DNA of 64,000 nucleotides, from positions 1-64,000 of the forward strand of contig NZ_BOOO01000017.1 of the NCBI RefSeq assembly GCF_016863275.1. Direction: 5' to 3'. The DNA is from Planotetraspora mira (GTDB lineage: Bacteria > Actinomycetota > Actinomycetes > Streptosporangiales > Streptosporangiaceae). Made by a program: the position numbers and the translations under genes. This document shows, piece by piece, positions 49,779 through 60,295 of this stretch; position 1 is the stretch's first letter, and every line of letters starts with the position of its first letter. The notes beneath the pieces are model-generated. The model saw only the letters and a list, made by a program, of their open reading frames with translations, searched no databases and was not told the DNA's origin.

Positions 49779-52085
49779 TCAGCCGGTGTGGAGCATGCGG
49801 ATCAGCACCTCGAGTTCCACCGGTTCCGCGCCCGGCTGTACGAACTCGGTCTCCTTGATGTGCAGCAGCGCGGCCTTGGCCTGCCAGCGCGGGCGGGCCA
49901 TGTGGTCGTTGCGCGAGGGCACCGGTTCCGGCGACTCCCCCTTCGCATAGCGGGCGGCGTTGCGGCCGATCCTGCGGAAGGTCTCCAGGTCCATCAGGGG
50001 CGCCTGCGGGAACAGCTCCAGGTTGGACAGGCGGAGCAGGTCCCTCTGGTGGATCATGGTGGTGCCGCGCGACATGATGCCGACTCCGATGCCGGACCCG
50101 GAGAGCCTGGCCGCGGTGTGTGCGATGACCGCCAGGTCCGAGCTGCCGCGGACCCGGATGACGCGGGCGTGCACCCCCTGCTCCTCCACGCCGGCCAGCA
50201 GTTCGCGCAGCACCTCGGCGTGCGGGACCTCGACGATCGTCCTGGAGAAGAAGTCGCCGAACGCCGGGGAGAGGCCGATGACCACCTCGCCGGAGCGGCG
50301 CCCGGGCCTCGCGGGGCCCTTCTCCTTCAGGCTCAGCGTCCTGCCGGTGACCGCGCCCGCCGACGGGCCGGTCCCCTCTTCCGGATCGCGGGCGCTCACG
50401 ACGTGCCGCAGTCGTTTCATCTCCTCCCAGCGCGCACCGCCCGGGCGGTATCCGCTGCCGGGCCCCGCGTAGTCGTTCGGGTCGTTGACGGCCGAGAGCG
50501 TCGTCAGCTCCGGCGTCAGGATCGCCGACGTGTGGAGGAGGTCGCCGGAGACCCGCTGCCTCAGCACACCGAGCAAGGTCTCGGCGACGTCGGGGAACCC
50601 GCCGGCTTCCAGTCCCTTGACGATGTCGAGTCCGGTGACGCCCCGGTCCATGACCGACTGCGCCGCCTTCAGGTCCTCGAGCACGTCCCGCAGCGGCAGT
50701 TCCCTGCTGCCGTGCGAGTAGGTGACCGCCTCGATCTCCCTGTCCGTGATCGGCGCCAGGCCGAGATGGGCGAACACCCCCTGCAGCGCACGCGCGGCCC
50801 GGTTCCGGGCCGAGAGGATCTCCGCCTCGGGGACGTGCCGGAGCGCGCCGTCGACCTGCAGGTCGCGCTGGATGGTGTTCCAGTCGTCGAAGTCCTCGGG
50901 ATCCAGGTTCGATCCGGCGAACATGTTGTCGTAGTTCGGCACACCGGAATAACCCGAGCAGATGAAGTCGGTGCCGGACAGCAGTTGCGGCAGCAGCCGC
51001 GCGGTGCGGCGCATGTCGGAGTGCGAGAAGGACTGGTCGTTGCCGGAGGCGCACTCGAGGTCGACGGTGCTGGCGATCAGGTTCTCCGCCAGCACGGCGC
51101 GGATGCCCGCCGGGACCGCGCCGGGCACCCCGATGCAGCTGATCGAGCCGTTCTGCAGGCCCTGGACCCCGGCGCCCTTGGCGACCAGGATGCAGCGGAC
51201 CTCCAGGTAGAGCATGGACTTGCCCTCGGCGTTGCCCATCTGCACCTCGGAGCCCGTCCCCGACGTGAACCGCATCTTGATCCCGCGCGAGGCGTAGGCG
51301 GACGCGAGGAACGCCTTCGACCACGGGGTGTCGTCTCCGTCGCAGAACACCTGCTCGGTGCCGTACACCGAGATCGTCTCCGCGTAGGCCGTGATGCCGC
51401 GCATGCCGAGCTCGAGCTCGGTGGCCTCCTCCAGCGCGCACTGGGTGAGCACGCCGGGCTTTCCGGTCTGCGCCCCGACCTGCAGGGCGATGGCCACCAG
51501 CGGCGCATAGCGGACGACGCCGAGTGTGGTCTCCAGCTCGCGGAACCCCCGCAGCGCGGCCTCCGCCGCGTCCGCGGCCACCTGGACCGGGTTGTCCCTG
51601 GCGCTCGTGGAGTGCGCCTGGTTCGCCGGGGTGCGCCGAGCCCGCATCTTCTGCAGGGCCGTCATCATCTCGACGACGTTCATGGTCTTGACGACCTCGA
51701 GCAGCTTGGCGGGTGTGAGGCCGCGCGAAACCGCCAGCACGTCGGCCCGCGACACCCTCGGATCGACCAGCATGTACGCGATCTCGATGGGCTCCAGCGC
51801 CATCGCCTGTTCGGCGGCGCCGGCGTCGATCGCGTGGTCGGCGATGAACTGGTCGAGGAAGTCGAAGTCCTTCCTGTCCTTCCCGTCCATCTCCACGACG
51901 ATCCCGTTCTCAACGCGCACGCTCGGCGACGGGTCGAAGGGGCTGTCCATGGCGACCATGCCGACCTCGGGCCACTCCTCGACGAAGCCGTCCAGGTTGA
52001 CGGGACGGTTCTCCAGGATCTCGGTGCGCCTGGATCGCCGGGCGGTTCCCCGTCCCGGGTCGCCCGTGACGTTCTTGGCCTTCAT
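49779..52085 (-). CDS. pduCD: B12-dependent diol/glycerol dehydratase, fused large and medium subunits
   Basis: 768 residues. Residues 1-~560 match PduC/DhaB1: [60 protein letters not shown]-type region (here [20 protein letters not shown]), [20 protein letters not shown], and [17 protein letters not shown]. Residues ~600-768 match PduD/DhaB2: [61 protein letters not shown] short linker (about 560-600) joins the two. It dehydrates 1,2-propanediol, glycerol or ethanediol to the aldehyde using adenosylcobalamin. RBS GGGAG. Confidence 0.93.
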   Translation of the reverse strand: MKAKNVTGDPGRGTARRSRRTEILENRPVNLDGFVEEWPEVGMVAMDSPFDPSPSVRVENGIVVEMDGKDRKDFDFLDQFIADHAIDAGAAEQAMALEPIEIAYMLVDPRVSRADVLAVSRGLTPAKLLEVVKTMNVVEMMTALQKMRARRTPANQAHSTSARDNPVQVAADAAEAALRGFRELETTLGVVRYAPLVAIALQVGAQTGKPGVLTQCALEEATELELGMRGITAYAETISVYGTEQVFCDGDDTPWSKAFLASAYASRGIKMRFTSGTGSEVQMGNAEGKSMLYLEVRCILVAKGAGVQGLQNGSISCIGVPGAVPAGIRAVLAENLIASTVDLECASGNDQSFSHSDMRRTARLLPQLLSGTDFICSGYSGVPNYDNMFAGSNLDPEDFDDWNTIQRDLQVDGALRHVPEAEILSARNRAARALQGVFAHLGLAPITDREIEAVTYSHGSRELPLRDVLEDLKAAQSVMDRGVTGLDIVKGLEAGGFPDVAETLLGVLRQRVSGDLLHTSAILTPELTTLSAVNDPNDYAGPGSGYRPGGARWEEMKRLRHVVSARDPEEGTGPSAGAVTGRTLSLKEKGPARPGRRSGEVVIGLSPAFGDFFSRTIVEVPHAEVLRELLAGVEEQGVHARVIRVRGSSDLAVIAHTAARLSGSGIGVGIMSRGTTMIHQRDLLRLSNLELFPQAPLMDLETFRRIGRNAARYAKGESPEPVPSRNDHMARPRWQAKAALLHIKETEFVQPGAEPVELEVLIRMLHTG

Positions 52086-52118
52086 CTACGCTCCCATCTC
52101 CTGACGCCTCCGGCGTGG

Positions 52119-52541
52119 TCAGCCCGCGAGGATGCCCCGGCGCTCGTACACCTCGGCCGCTTCCCTGATCAGCCGGGCGCACAGCGTTGCGGAGTGGTCG
52201 CGCTCCAGTTCCTCGGCGATGCCGGCGAGTTCCTGCTTGGTGGAGGCGCCCGGCCGGAGCGCGTTGTAGATCCGCAGCACCTCCTCGTCGGGCAGCGCCG
52301 TCATCTCCGCAGCTCTGCGGAAGTTCTGGCCGAGCTGCGGCCTGCCGACGGAGTCGGCGATCCGCGCCTGCAGCCGGAGCGTCTCGGCCGCGATGCGGAG
52401 GTCCTCGGCCACGACCTCGCCGTCCAGGACGGCCCGCATGGTGATCTCGTCGAGCCGTTTGCCGGTGGGGGTCCTGATCAGCTCGGGCCGACGGGACGCC
52501 AGGGGGTAGTCGTGTTGCGGATCCAGTTCGGCGGGGGTCAT
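52119..52541 (-). CDS. pduE: Diol dehydratase small subunit
   Basis: 140 residues of the PduE/DhaB3 type: DYPLASRRPELIRTPTGKRL, EITMRAVLDGEVVAEDLRIA, LRLQARIADSVGRPQLGQNF and EVLRIYNALRPG. It is the first gene of the operon, 33 bases before the fused subunits. This reverses the usual C-D-E order. The 269 bases upstream hold no convincing cobalamin riboswitch; they contain an inverted repeat that is nearer to the divergent SDR. Confidence 0.92.
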   Translation of the reverse strand: MTPAELDPQHDYPLASRRPELIRTPTGKRLDEITMRAVLDGEVVAEDLRIAAETLRLQARIADSVGRPQLGQNFRRAAEMTALPDEEVLRIYNALRPGASTKQELAGIAEELERDHSATLCARLIREAAEVYERRGILAG

Positions 52542-52768
52542 CGACTCGTACCTGCCTTCACACGCGACTCTGCGGGCTCGATGCCACGGGAGGCGTCGCT
52601 GTCTCAGGCCTCGACGGCCATGAGTTCACGGAGGCGTCGACGAACGAGGAAATGGTAGGAGGCGTCGCGTTGCAACGGCGTTGCGTCCCCGGCGTCCGTC
52701 GTGGCAGGTCCCGAAGGTGCCAGGCCGTACGGACTCCCCCGTGACGAGCCGCGCCGGCACCGTTGTAG

Positions 52769-52796
52769 GTTGGTAAGTATGCAGTTACTTACCAAC
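52769..52796. promoter_or_regulatory. 11-bp perfect inverted repeat between pduE and SDR genes
   Basis: GTTGGTAAGTA (52769-52779) and TACTTACCAAC (52786-52796) are exact complements around 6 bases (TGCAGT), ending 14 bases before the SDR start. The divergent dehydratase operon starts about 230 bases away. The cognate regulator is unknown; the TetR protein encoded just after the SDR is the obvious candidate. Confidence 0.75.
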
Positions 52797-52810
52797 GTGA
52801 AGGCGGGGCA

Positions 52811-53635
52811 GTGAAGAAGACTCTGATGGTCACCGGCAGTTCCCGGGGGCTGGGAAGGGCACTGGCGGAAGCCGCGCTGGAGCGGGGTCACCAGGTGGTG
52901 GTCACCGCACGCGACCTCGCCGCCGTGCGCGATCTGGTGGAGGAGCACCCGCGCGCCGCGCGCGCCGTCCCCCTCGACGTCACCGATCCGCAGGCCGCCG
53001 GCGCCGCCGTCCGGACCGCCGTGGAGGAGTTCGGCCGCCTGGACGTCCTGGTCAACAACGCCGGCTACTCCGACATCGCCGCCATCGAGGACACCGGCCT
53101 GGAGGACTTCCGGGCGCAGGTGGAGACCAACCTGTGGGGTGCGGTCCACATGACCAAGGCCGCTCTGCCGGTCCTGCGGGAGCAGCGCGGCGGGCATGTC
53201 GTGCAGGTGTCCTCAGTGAGCGGACGGCTTGCGCCGGCCGTCGGCCTGGGCGCCTACGTGACGGCGAAGTTCGCGCTGGAGGGATTCTCCGAGGCGCTGG
53301 CGGCCGAGGTCGCGCCATTCGGGGTGAAGGTGACGATCGTGGAGCCGGGCTCCATGGCGACGACTCTGGCGTCGTCGATGAGGCTCCTGAAGCCCAGCGC
53401 GCCGTACGCGGAGGCCATGGCGCCGATGCTGAGGCGATACGGCGATCCGGACGCCGCCTACGGCGTGAGCCCGCGGCGCGCCGCGGACGTGCTGCTCGGC
53501 GTGCTCGAACTGCCGGAACCGCCGCTCCGGCTTCCTCTCTCCGCCGCCGCCTTCGACCGCATCCGCGAGAACGAGGAGCGCAAGATCGCCGAGCTGGACC
53601 GGTGGGAGGATCTCAGTCGATCCGCCGATGCGTGA
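52811..53635 (+). CDS. SDR-family oxidoreductase
   Basis: 274 residues, GTG start with AGGCGGGG upstream. Motifs: MVTGSSRGLGRALAEA, VLVNNAGYSDI, catalytic Ser in VQVSSVSGRL and YVTAK, and GVKVTIVEPGSMATTL. The long C-terminus (RENEERKIAELDRWEDLSRS) is typical of the SDR group that acts on retinal- or ketone-like substrates. It begins right behind an 11-bp inverted repeat. A TetR gene follows on the same strand. Confidence 0.88.
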   Translation: MKKTLMVTGSSRGLGRALAEAALERGHQVVVTARDLAAVRDLVEEHPRAARAVPLDVTDPQAAGAAVRTAVEEFGRLDVLVNNAGYSDIAAIEDTGLEDFRAQVETNLWGAVHMTKAALPVLREQRGGHVVQVSSVSGRLAPAVGLGAYVTAKFALEGFSEALAAEVAPFGVKVTIVEPGSMATTLASSMRLLKPSAPYAEAMAPMLRRYGDPDAAYGVSPRRAADVLLGVLELPEPPLRLPLSAAAFDRIRENEERKIAELDRWEDLSRSADA

Positions 53636-53691
53636 CCACGTGCATCACTGCACAGATCAGGCGAAGCGCGACAGGGAACGGGAGACCCACC

Positions 53692-53742
53692 ATGATCGAT
53701 GACATGCGCGAGCGGCACGCGGTGGCCCCCAGTGGCTCCTGA
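53692..53742 (+). CDS. Possible short upstream ORF
   Basis: ATG at 53692 with GGGAGA five bases upstream begins a 16-codon frame (MIDDMRERHAVAPSGS) that stops inside the TetR gene in another frame. The RBS is better than that of the TetR start, so this may be a translated leader coupling ribosomes into tetR, or a frameshifted former start. Confidence 0.3.
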   Translation: MIDDMRERHAVAPSGS

Positions 53743-54361
53743 CGCCGGCGGCCCGCGGTCCGCCCGGGACGCGGCGGCGACACGACGCCGCATCCTGGAC
53801 GCCGCCACCGCGGAATTCTCCGCTCTCGGCCTCTCCGGTGCGCGTATCGCCCGCATCGCGGACGGCGCCGGAGCCAACCAGCGGATGATCTACGCGTACT
53901 TCGGCAACAAGGACGGCCTGTTCGACGCCGTCCTCGAACACAACATCCTGCTCGTCCAGAGCGCCGTCCCCTTCGACGCCGCCGACCTGCCCGGGTACGC
54001 CCAGCGCGTCTTCGACTTCTACCGCGCCAACCCCCACCTGGTCCGGCTGGAGTTGTGGCAGACCCTGGAACGCCCGGACTCCATGCGGTCCTCGCCTCTG
54101 ATCAGGTCGGCCCTCGCCCACAAGGCCGCAGCCCTCGAACAGGCCCAGGCGGCCGGGCTCGTCAGCGCCGTCCTCCCGGCCGCGGAGCTTCTCGACCACA
54201 TCCTCACCCTGGCCCACGGTCACCCCATGAACGCGGGCGACGCGGCCTCCTGGACGGACGGGCAGCGCGCCGCCCTGGCCGCGGGGGTCGCCGCGCTCAC
54301 CGGTCAGCCGCCCGGCGGCGCACCTCCCCCGGCGACCGTTCCTCCTCGTCGTCCTCGGTGA
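53732..54361 (+). CDS. TetR-family transcriptional regulator
   Basis: 209 residues from a GTG at 53732; an in-frame ATG at 53699 is the alternative. Helix-turn-helix: TRRRILDAATAEFSALGLSG, ARIARIADGAGANQRMIYAY, FGNKDGLFDAVLEHNI. The C-terminal ligand domain has the RutR/YbiH-like VFDFYRANPHLVRLELWQTL. It follows the SDR and probably controls it through the inverted repeat at 52769-52796. Its 3' end overlaps the convergent GAF-regulator gene by 65 bases. Confidence 0.88.
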   Translation: MAPDAGGPRSARDAAATRRRILDAATAEFSALGLSGARIARIADGAGANQRMIYAYFGNKDGLFDAVLEHNILLVQSAVPFDAADLPGYAQRVFDFYRANPHLVRLELWQTLERPDSMRSSPLIRSALAHKAAALEQAQAAGLVSAVLPAAELLDHILTLAHGHPMNAGDAASWTDGQRAALAAGVAALTGQPPGGAPPPATVPPRRPR

Positions 54362-55850
54362 GCAGCCAGGCCAGCCTGGCCGCGGCGACCGCCTGCCGCG
54401 GATCGTGCGGGTGCAGTTCGCCTGCGAGGCGTTCGAACACCTCGAGGTCGTCGCTTCCCGGCTCGCTCTGCCCGAACGTCCATAACGCCTCGAGGTCGTG
54501 GTGGTCGAGGACCGCCGACCGCAGCGCCGCGAGCAACTGGTAGCGCTCCGCCCGGATCGCGGGGGCCTCGGAACGGGCGAGCAGCGGCACGTGACAGGCC
54601 GCCGCCGCCGTCCGGACGTCGCCTGCCCGCAACGCGGCCCGCACGGCCAGGAAGTCGGCCTCGACGTCCGCCCGCAGCCGGTACTGCCGGGGATCCATGA
54701 CGGACTCGCCGACCTGCGCCCGGAGCCGGTGGACCTCCGAACGGGCCGTCGTGGGGTTGCCCTCGTCCCCGTAGAGGTGCAGCGCGAGTTGTTCGGCGGT
54801 CAGGCCGGCGGGATGCAGGGCGAGCACGGCGAGCAACTCGGCTCGCCGCAGGGTCAGGGGCAACTCGCGGCCGTCCAGCACGGCCGCCGGCCGGTCGCCG
54901 AGGAACGACAACGAGAGCTTGGCCCGGTGGTCCGCCGCCCGCGCCGGACGGGGAACCCGGAGGAGATAGCCCTCCGGCAGCGGCTCCACCAGCGCCTCGA
55001 GTCCGCCGTCGAGCAGGACCCGATCGGCGCCGGGCGGGACGGAGATCCGGCCGGGCCACCGCATCTCCGGCTGGGCCGCGACGACCCGGCCGGTCCTGGT
55101 CAGCAGTGCGCCCGCCTCACCTCGTAACCCTGTCAGGTGCCGCATGTTCGCGGCCCGCAGGCGCTCGTCGCGTGACTCCATCAGATCGCGAAGGTGTCCC
55201 TCGGCGAGTCGCGCGGCGGCGTTGACCAGGCAGACCACAGCGGGGTGCAACGTGTGGAGCGGCCCGCTGACGTCGATCGCGCCGAACGTCGTCCCGGTGT
55301 CCGGGTCGTGGATGGGCGCGGCGGCGCAGGTCCAGGGATGGTAGGTGCGCACGAGATGCTCGGCGGAGTAGATCTGCACCGGGCCGTCGATCGCGAGCGC
55401 GGTGCCCATCGCGTTGGTCCCGATGGCGTCCTCGGTCCAGCGGACGCCCTCGCGCAACCCGATCGGATCCGCGCGCCGGCAGATGTCCGACGGTCCCTCG
55501 CGCCACAGGATCGTGCCGTCCGCATCAGTGATGAGCATGACGTGCCGGGACTCGTCCGCGATGCCCACGAGCAGTTCGCGCAGCAGCGGCACCACCGCGT
55601 GCAACGGGTGAGCCGAGCGCACGTCGGCCACCTCTTCCGATCCGTAGACGACCGGCGGGCGGTAGTGGTCGGGGTCCACGTGCGCGGCCAGCGAGCGCCG
55701 CCAGGACTCGGAGACCATCGGGCGGGGCGGGGCGGGCGGCTGCTCGCCGCTGAGAACGGCCTCGCGGACCTGCTGCAGCAGGTGGAACTGCGCTCCGGGA
55801 TCCGGCGACAGACTCGCGGCCGCCGTGATCCCAGCGATTTCGAGATCCAT
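54297..55850 (-). CDS. GAF-domain transcriptional regulator (AcoR-like N-terminus)
   Basis: 517 residues from the ATG at 55850 with GGAG upstream. The N-terminus matches the GAF module of acetoin/aldehyde regulators ([76 protein letters not shown]). There is no sigma-54 ATPase domain; the C-terminal part carries a winged helix ([34 protein letters not shown]). It is divergent from an AcoD-type aldehyde dehydrogenase and is its likely activator, with aldehyde or alcohol as signal. Confidence 0.87.
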   Translation of the reverse strand: MDLEIAGITAAASLSPDPGAQFHLLQQVREAVLSGEQPPAPPRPMVSESWRRSLAAHVDPDHYRPPVVYGSEEVADVRSAHPLHAVVPLLRELLVGIADESRHVMLITDADGTILWREGPSDICRRADPIGLREGVRWTEDAIGTNAMGTALAIDGPVQIYSAEHLVRTYHPWTCAAAPIHDPDTGTTFGAIDVSGPLHTLHPAVVCLVNAAARLAEGHLRDLMESRDERLRAANMRHLTGLRGEAGALLTRTGRVVAAQPEMRWPGRISVPPGADRVLLDGGLEALVEPLPEGYLLRVPRPARAADHRAKLSLSFLGDRPAAVLDGRELPLTLRRAELLAVLALHPAGLTAEQLALHLYGDEGNPTTARSEVHRLRAQVGESVMDPRQYRLRADVEADFLAVRAALRAGDVRTAAAACHVPLLARSEAPAIRAERYQLLAALRSAVLDHHDLEALWTFGQSEPGSDDLEVFERLAGELHPHDPRQAVAAARLAWLLTEDDEEERSPGEVRRRAADR

Positions 55851-56069
55851 GGTGCACTCCGCGGCGACCCTGAGGGGCGCGTCAGGGCGGCCGCCACCGA
55901 CGATGGCCGGGTTCACACCCGCGTCCCGGCCCGGAGCCGTGCCGGCGAGAGCGGGCGAGCAGCGCCGTGCCCGCGCCTCCCCCGTGCAACGACGCTGCAA
56001 CGCCGATTTCCTTACGTTCGGCGTATCCCCCGGTTTCAGAATAATTCAGCGTTTGGGGAGGTCAGGCGC

Positions 56070-57593
<1,524 letters not shown>

Positions 57594-57595
57594 TC

Positions 57596-58003
57596 ATGCC
57601 GGGCCCTGACGGCGGATCACCCTCTTCGGAGGGACGCGTGGACCTCACCGAGACCGCGGCGGGCCTGTTGCGCCGGCTCACCGAGGAGCACGGCCCGCTG
57701 ATGTTCCACCAGTCCGGCGGATGTTGCGACGGCAGCGCGCCGATGTGCTACCCGGCGGGAGAGTTCCGCACCGGCGCCGCCGACGTCCACCTCGGCGACC
57801 TCACGGTCGACGGCGTCGCCGCGCCGATCCCGGTGTGGATGTCGGCGTCGCAGTTCGAGTACTGGCGGCACACCCACATCACCATCGACGTGGTGCCGGG
57901 CAGGGGCGCCGGATTCTCCCTGGAGGCACCCGAGGGGATGCGCTTCCTGACCCGTTCCCGGCTGCTGACCCTCGAGGAACTCGGCGTACTCGGCGACGTC
58001 TGA
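57596..58003 (+). CDS. DUF779 family protein
   Basis: 135 residues, starting 2 bases after the dehydrogenase stop. DUF779 features: LTEEHGPLMFHQSGGCCDGS, APMCYPAGEFRTGAADVHLG, WMSASQFEYWRHTHITIDVV, and GRGAGFSLEAPEGMRFLTRS. The Cys-Cys and following Cys may bind metal. The family is almost always the partner of AcoD-type aldehyde dehydrogenases, with unknown function. A strong hairpin lies after it. Confidence 0.92.
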   Translation: MPGPDGGSPSSEGRVDLTETAAGLLRRLTEEHGPLMFHQSGGCCDGSAPMCYPAGEFRTGAADVHLGDLTVDGVAAPIPVWMSASQFEYWRHTHITIDVVPGRGAGFSLEAPEGMRFLTRSRLLTLEELGVLGDV

Positions 58004-58025
58004 CGACCGGGGCGTGAAGTGCTGA

Positions 58026-58056
58026 GGGTGGGGTGGCCGACGCGGCCACCCCACCC
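58026..58056. terminator. Bidirectional hairpin terminator
   Basis: GGGTGGGGTGGCC and GGCCACCCCACCC are perfect 13-base complements around GACGC. It lies between the convergent DUF779 and second aldehyde dehydrogenase genes. Confidence 0.85.
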
Positions 58057-58114
58057 GATCCCGGTGACGGTGCGGATATCCGGTCTCACAGCGTCCTCGG
58101 GAGCCTGTGGAGGG

Positions 58115-59608
58115 CTAGCCTCCGATCTGGGCGCAGACCGCCTTCACCTCGGTGTAGGCCTCCAGCGCCTCGTGGCCCATCTCTCGTCCCCATCCGGACT
58201 GCTTGTAACCGCCGAACGGCAGGGCCGCGTCGAAGACGTTGTAGCAGTTGATCCAGACGGTGCCGGCCCGGATCTTCGCGGCCAGCGTGTGCGCCTTGGA
58301 GATGTCTCGGGTCCAGATTCCCGCGCCCAGTCCGAAGCTGGTGGCGTTGGCCTGGGCGGCGATCTCGTCCAGGTCGGAGAACGGAGCGGCGACCACGACC
58401 GGCCCGAAGATCTCCTCGCGGACGACCTTCATGTCGGGGCGGGTGCCCGTCAGGACGGTGGGCTCCACGAAGTAGCCGCGGTCGCCGTGACGCCTGCCGC
58501 CGGCCCGCGTCTCCGCGCCCTCGGTGCGGCCGGACTCCAGGTAGCCCGTCACCCGGCGCAGTTGCTCGTCGGAGACCAGGGGACCCATCTGCGTGTCGGC
58601 CTCCAGCCCGGAGCCGAGCTTGATGCCGCGGGCGATCTCGGAGACGCCCTCGACCACCTCGTCGAACCTGCTCTCGTGCACGAACAGCCGTGATCCCGCC
58701 ACGCAGCACTGGCCGTGGTTGAAGAAGATCGCGTTCGCCGCGCCCGCGATGGCGATCTCGGGGTCGGCGTCGTCGAACACGACATTGGGGCTCTTGCCGC
58801 CGAGTTCCAGAGTGACCTTCTTCAGGTTCCCGGCCGCGGCGTGCACGATCAGCCTGCCGACCTCCGTGGAGCCCGTGAAGGCGACCTTGTCGACGTCGTC
58901 GTGGGCCGCGAGCGCCGCACCGGCCGTCTCGCCGTACCCGGGGAGGACGTTGACCACGCCGTCCGGCACCCCGGCTTCGGCGATCAGTTCGGCGAGCCGC
59001 AGCGCCGACAGCGGGGTCTGCTCGGCGGGCTTGAGGATCACCACGTTCCCGGTCGCCAGGGCGGGCCCCAGTTTCCAGGCGGCCATCAGCAGCGGGAAGT
59101 TCCAGGGGATGATCTGGGCCACCACGCCGACCGGCTCGCGCAGCGTGTAGGCGTGGAAACCCGCACCCGGCATGTACGGCACGGACAGGGCGATCGTGTT
59201 CCCCTCGATCTTCGTGGCCCAGCCCGCCATGTAATGGAACAGGTCGGCGGCCAGCGGGACGTCCGCCGCGCGCGCCACGGCCAGGGGCTTGCCGTTGTCC
59301 AGCGACTCCAGCTGGGCGAGTTCCTCCGCGTGCTCGAGGATCAGGTCCCCGATCTTCCAGATGATCCGGCCTCGTTGTGAGGCGCTCATCCGCGACCACG
59401 GTCCGGAGAAGGCCCGCCGGGCGGCGCGCACGGCCCGGTCGACGTCCTCGGTGTCGGCCTCGGCGACGTGTGCGAGGGTCTCACCGGTGGCCGGATTGGG
59501 GGTGGCGAACGTCTTGCCCGAGGCCGCGTCCACCCATCGCCCGTCGATGAAGAGCTGCCGCGGAGTGGCTACGAAGTCCTCGACGCTCTTTTCCAGGGTC
59601 ACCGTCAT
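58115..59608 (-). CDS. Aldehyde dehydrogenase (betaine/phenylacetaldehyde type)
   Basis: 497 residues, ATG with GGGAG about 9 bases upstream. Motifs: IIPWNFPLLMAAWKLGPALA, AFTGSTEVGRLIVHAAAG, catalytic Glu in [12 protein letters not shown] and Cys in FFNHGQCCVAGSRLF, and [20 protein letters not shown]. It is typical of class I/II NAD-dependent dehydrogenases for phenylacetaldehyde, betaine aldehyde or similar. It faces a PadR gene across an inverted repeat. It is a second aldehyde oxidiser within 6 kb of the diol dehydratase. Confidence 0.93.
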   Translation of the reverse strand: MTVTLEKSVEDFVATPRQLFIDGRWVDAASGKTFATPNPATGETLAHVAEADTEDVDRAVRAARRAFSGPWSRMSASQRGRIIWKIGDLILEHAEELAQLESLDNGKPLAVARAADVPLAADLFHYMAGWATKIEGNTIALSVPYMPGAGFHAYTLREPVGVVAQIIPWNFPLLMAAWKLGPALATGNVVILKPAEQTPLSALRLAELIAEAGVPDGVVNVLPGYGETAGAALAAHDDVDKVAFTGSTEVGRLIVHAAAGNLKKVTLELGGKSPNVVFDDADPEIAIAGAANAIFFNHGQCCVAGSRLFVHESRFDEVVEGVSEIARGIKLGSGLEADTQMGPLVSDEQLRRVTGYLESGRTEGAETRAGGRRHGDRGYFVEPTVLTGTRPDMKVVREEIFGPVVVAAPFSDLDEIAAQANATSFGLGAGIWTRDISKAHTLAAKIRAGTVWINCYNVFDAALPFGGYKQSGWGREMGHEALEAYTEVKAVCAQIGG

Positions 59609-59694
59609 CAGTGTCGGCTCCCATCTGTTCAGAGGGCGCTCTCCCGGCCGCACCACGTGCCGGCGGTCAGCCGGCCTGGGGGGCCGGGCGAGCC

Positions 59695-59715
59695 AGTAGT
59701 CACAATGAGACTACT
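59695..59715. promoter_or_regulatory. PadR operator, AGTAGTC-N7-GACTACT
   Basis: Perfect 7-base arms with a 7-base spacer, between the aldehyde dehydrogenase (87 bases away) and padR (47 bases away). Confidence 0.7.
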
Positions 59716-59761
59716 TGCGATGTGAGAAGACAAGGGGGCCCCGGCCTCTAGTCTTGGATCC

Positions 59762-60280
59762 GTGGAGCCGCCCCCGTTGTCGTTCACCGAATGGCTGGTG
59801 CTGGCCCTGGTCGCCGAAGGTCCCACACACGGATTCGCGGTCGCCCGGATCACCGGGGCCTCGGGCCCCGTCGGCGCGATCTGGCAGGTCCCCAAGCCGC
59901 TGGTCTACCGCGCGTGCGGCCGGTTGTCCGATCTCGCCCTGATCCAGCGGGCGGGCACCGCCCCCGGCGACGGCGGGCCGGAACGCAACCTCGTCGCCGC
60001 GACCCCCGCGGGCCTGGCCGCCGTTCAGGCCTGGCTGGTGCGGCCGGTGGGTCACATCCGCGACATCCGCTCAGAACTCCTGGTCAAGCTCGCCCTCCTC
60101 GACCGAGCCGGAGTCAGCCCGGGGCCGCTGCTGGACGCCCAGCGTGACCACCTGATCCCGATCATCGCCGGCCTGGAGCGCCGCCTGGATCAGGCCACCG
60201 GGTTCGACCACACGCTGGCCTCGTGGCGGTACGAGACCGCCCAGGCGACCATGAGGTTCCTCCAGGCCGTCATGCGCTGA
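59762..60280 (+). CDS. PadR-family transcriptional regulator
   Basis: 172 residues, GTG start. PadR winged helix: FTEWLVLALVAEGPTHGFAV, VPKPLVYRACGRLSDLALIQ, wing PGDGGPERNLVAATPAGLAA, then a C-terminal dimerisation helix pair (LLDAQRDHLIPIIAGLERRL). A TAGTCT hexamer 7 bases before the GTG and the lack of an RBS suggest leaderless expression. It probably represses the divergent aldehyde dehydrogenase. It converges with ispC, 15 bases apart. Confidence 0.88.
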   Translation: MEPPPLSFTEWLVLALVAEGPTHGFAVARITGASGPVGAIWQVPKPLVYRACGRLSDLALIQRAGTAPGDGGPERNLVAATPAGLAAVQAWLVRPVGHIRDIRSELLVKLALLDRAGVSPGPLLDAQRDHLIPIIAGLERRLDQATGFDHTLASWRYETAQATMRFLQAVMR

Positions 60281-60295
60281 CCACCCGTCGCGGGA

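Noticed and set aside
47920-51441. 1173-codon minus-strand frame running through both dehydratase and reactivase
   Set aside because: Only its 3' part (PduG) is real. The 5' part is out of frame with the fused dehydratase and has shadow composition.
52542-52810. Cobalamin riboswitch upstream of the diol dehydratase operon
   Set aside because: A GGCAGGTC-like word near 52705 resembles part of a B12 box, but the rest of the box and the conserved arms are not found on the correct strand.
55194-56069. N-terminal extension of the AcoD-type dehydrogenase
   Set aside because: The extension is antisense to the GAF regulator. A perfect RBS (GGGGAGGT) precedes the ATG at 56070.
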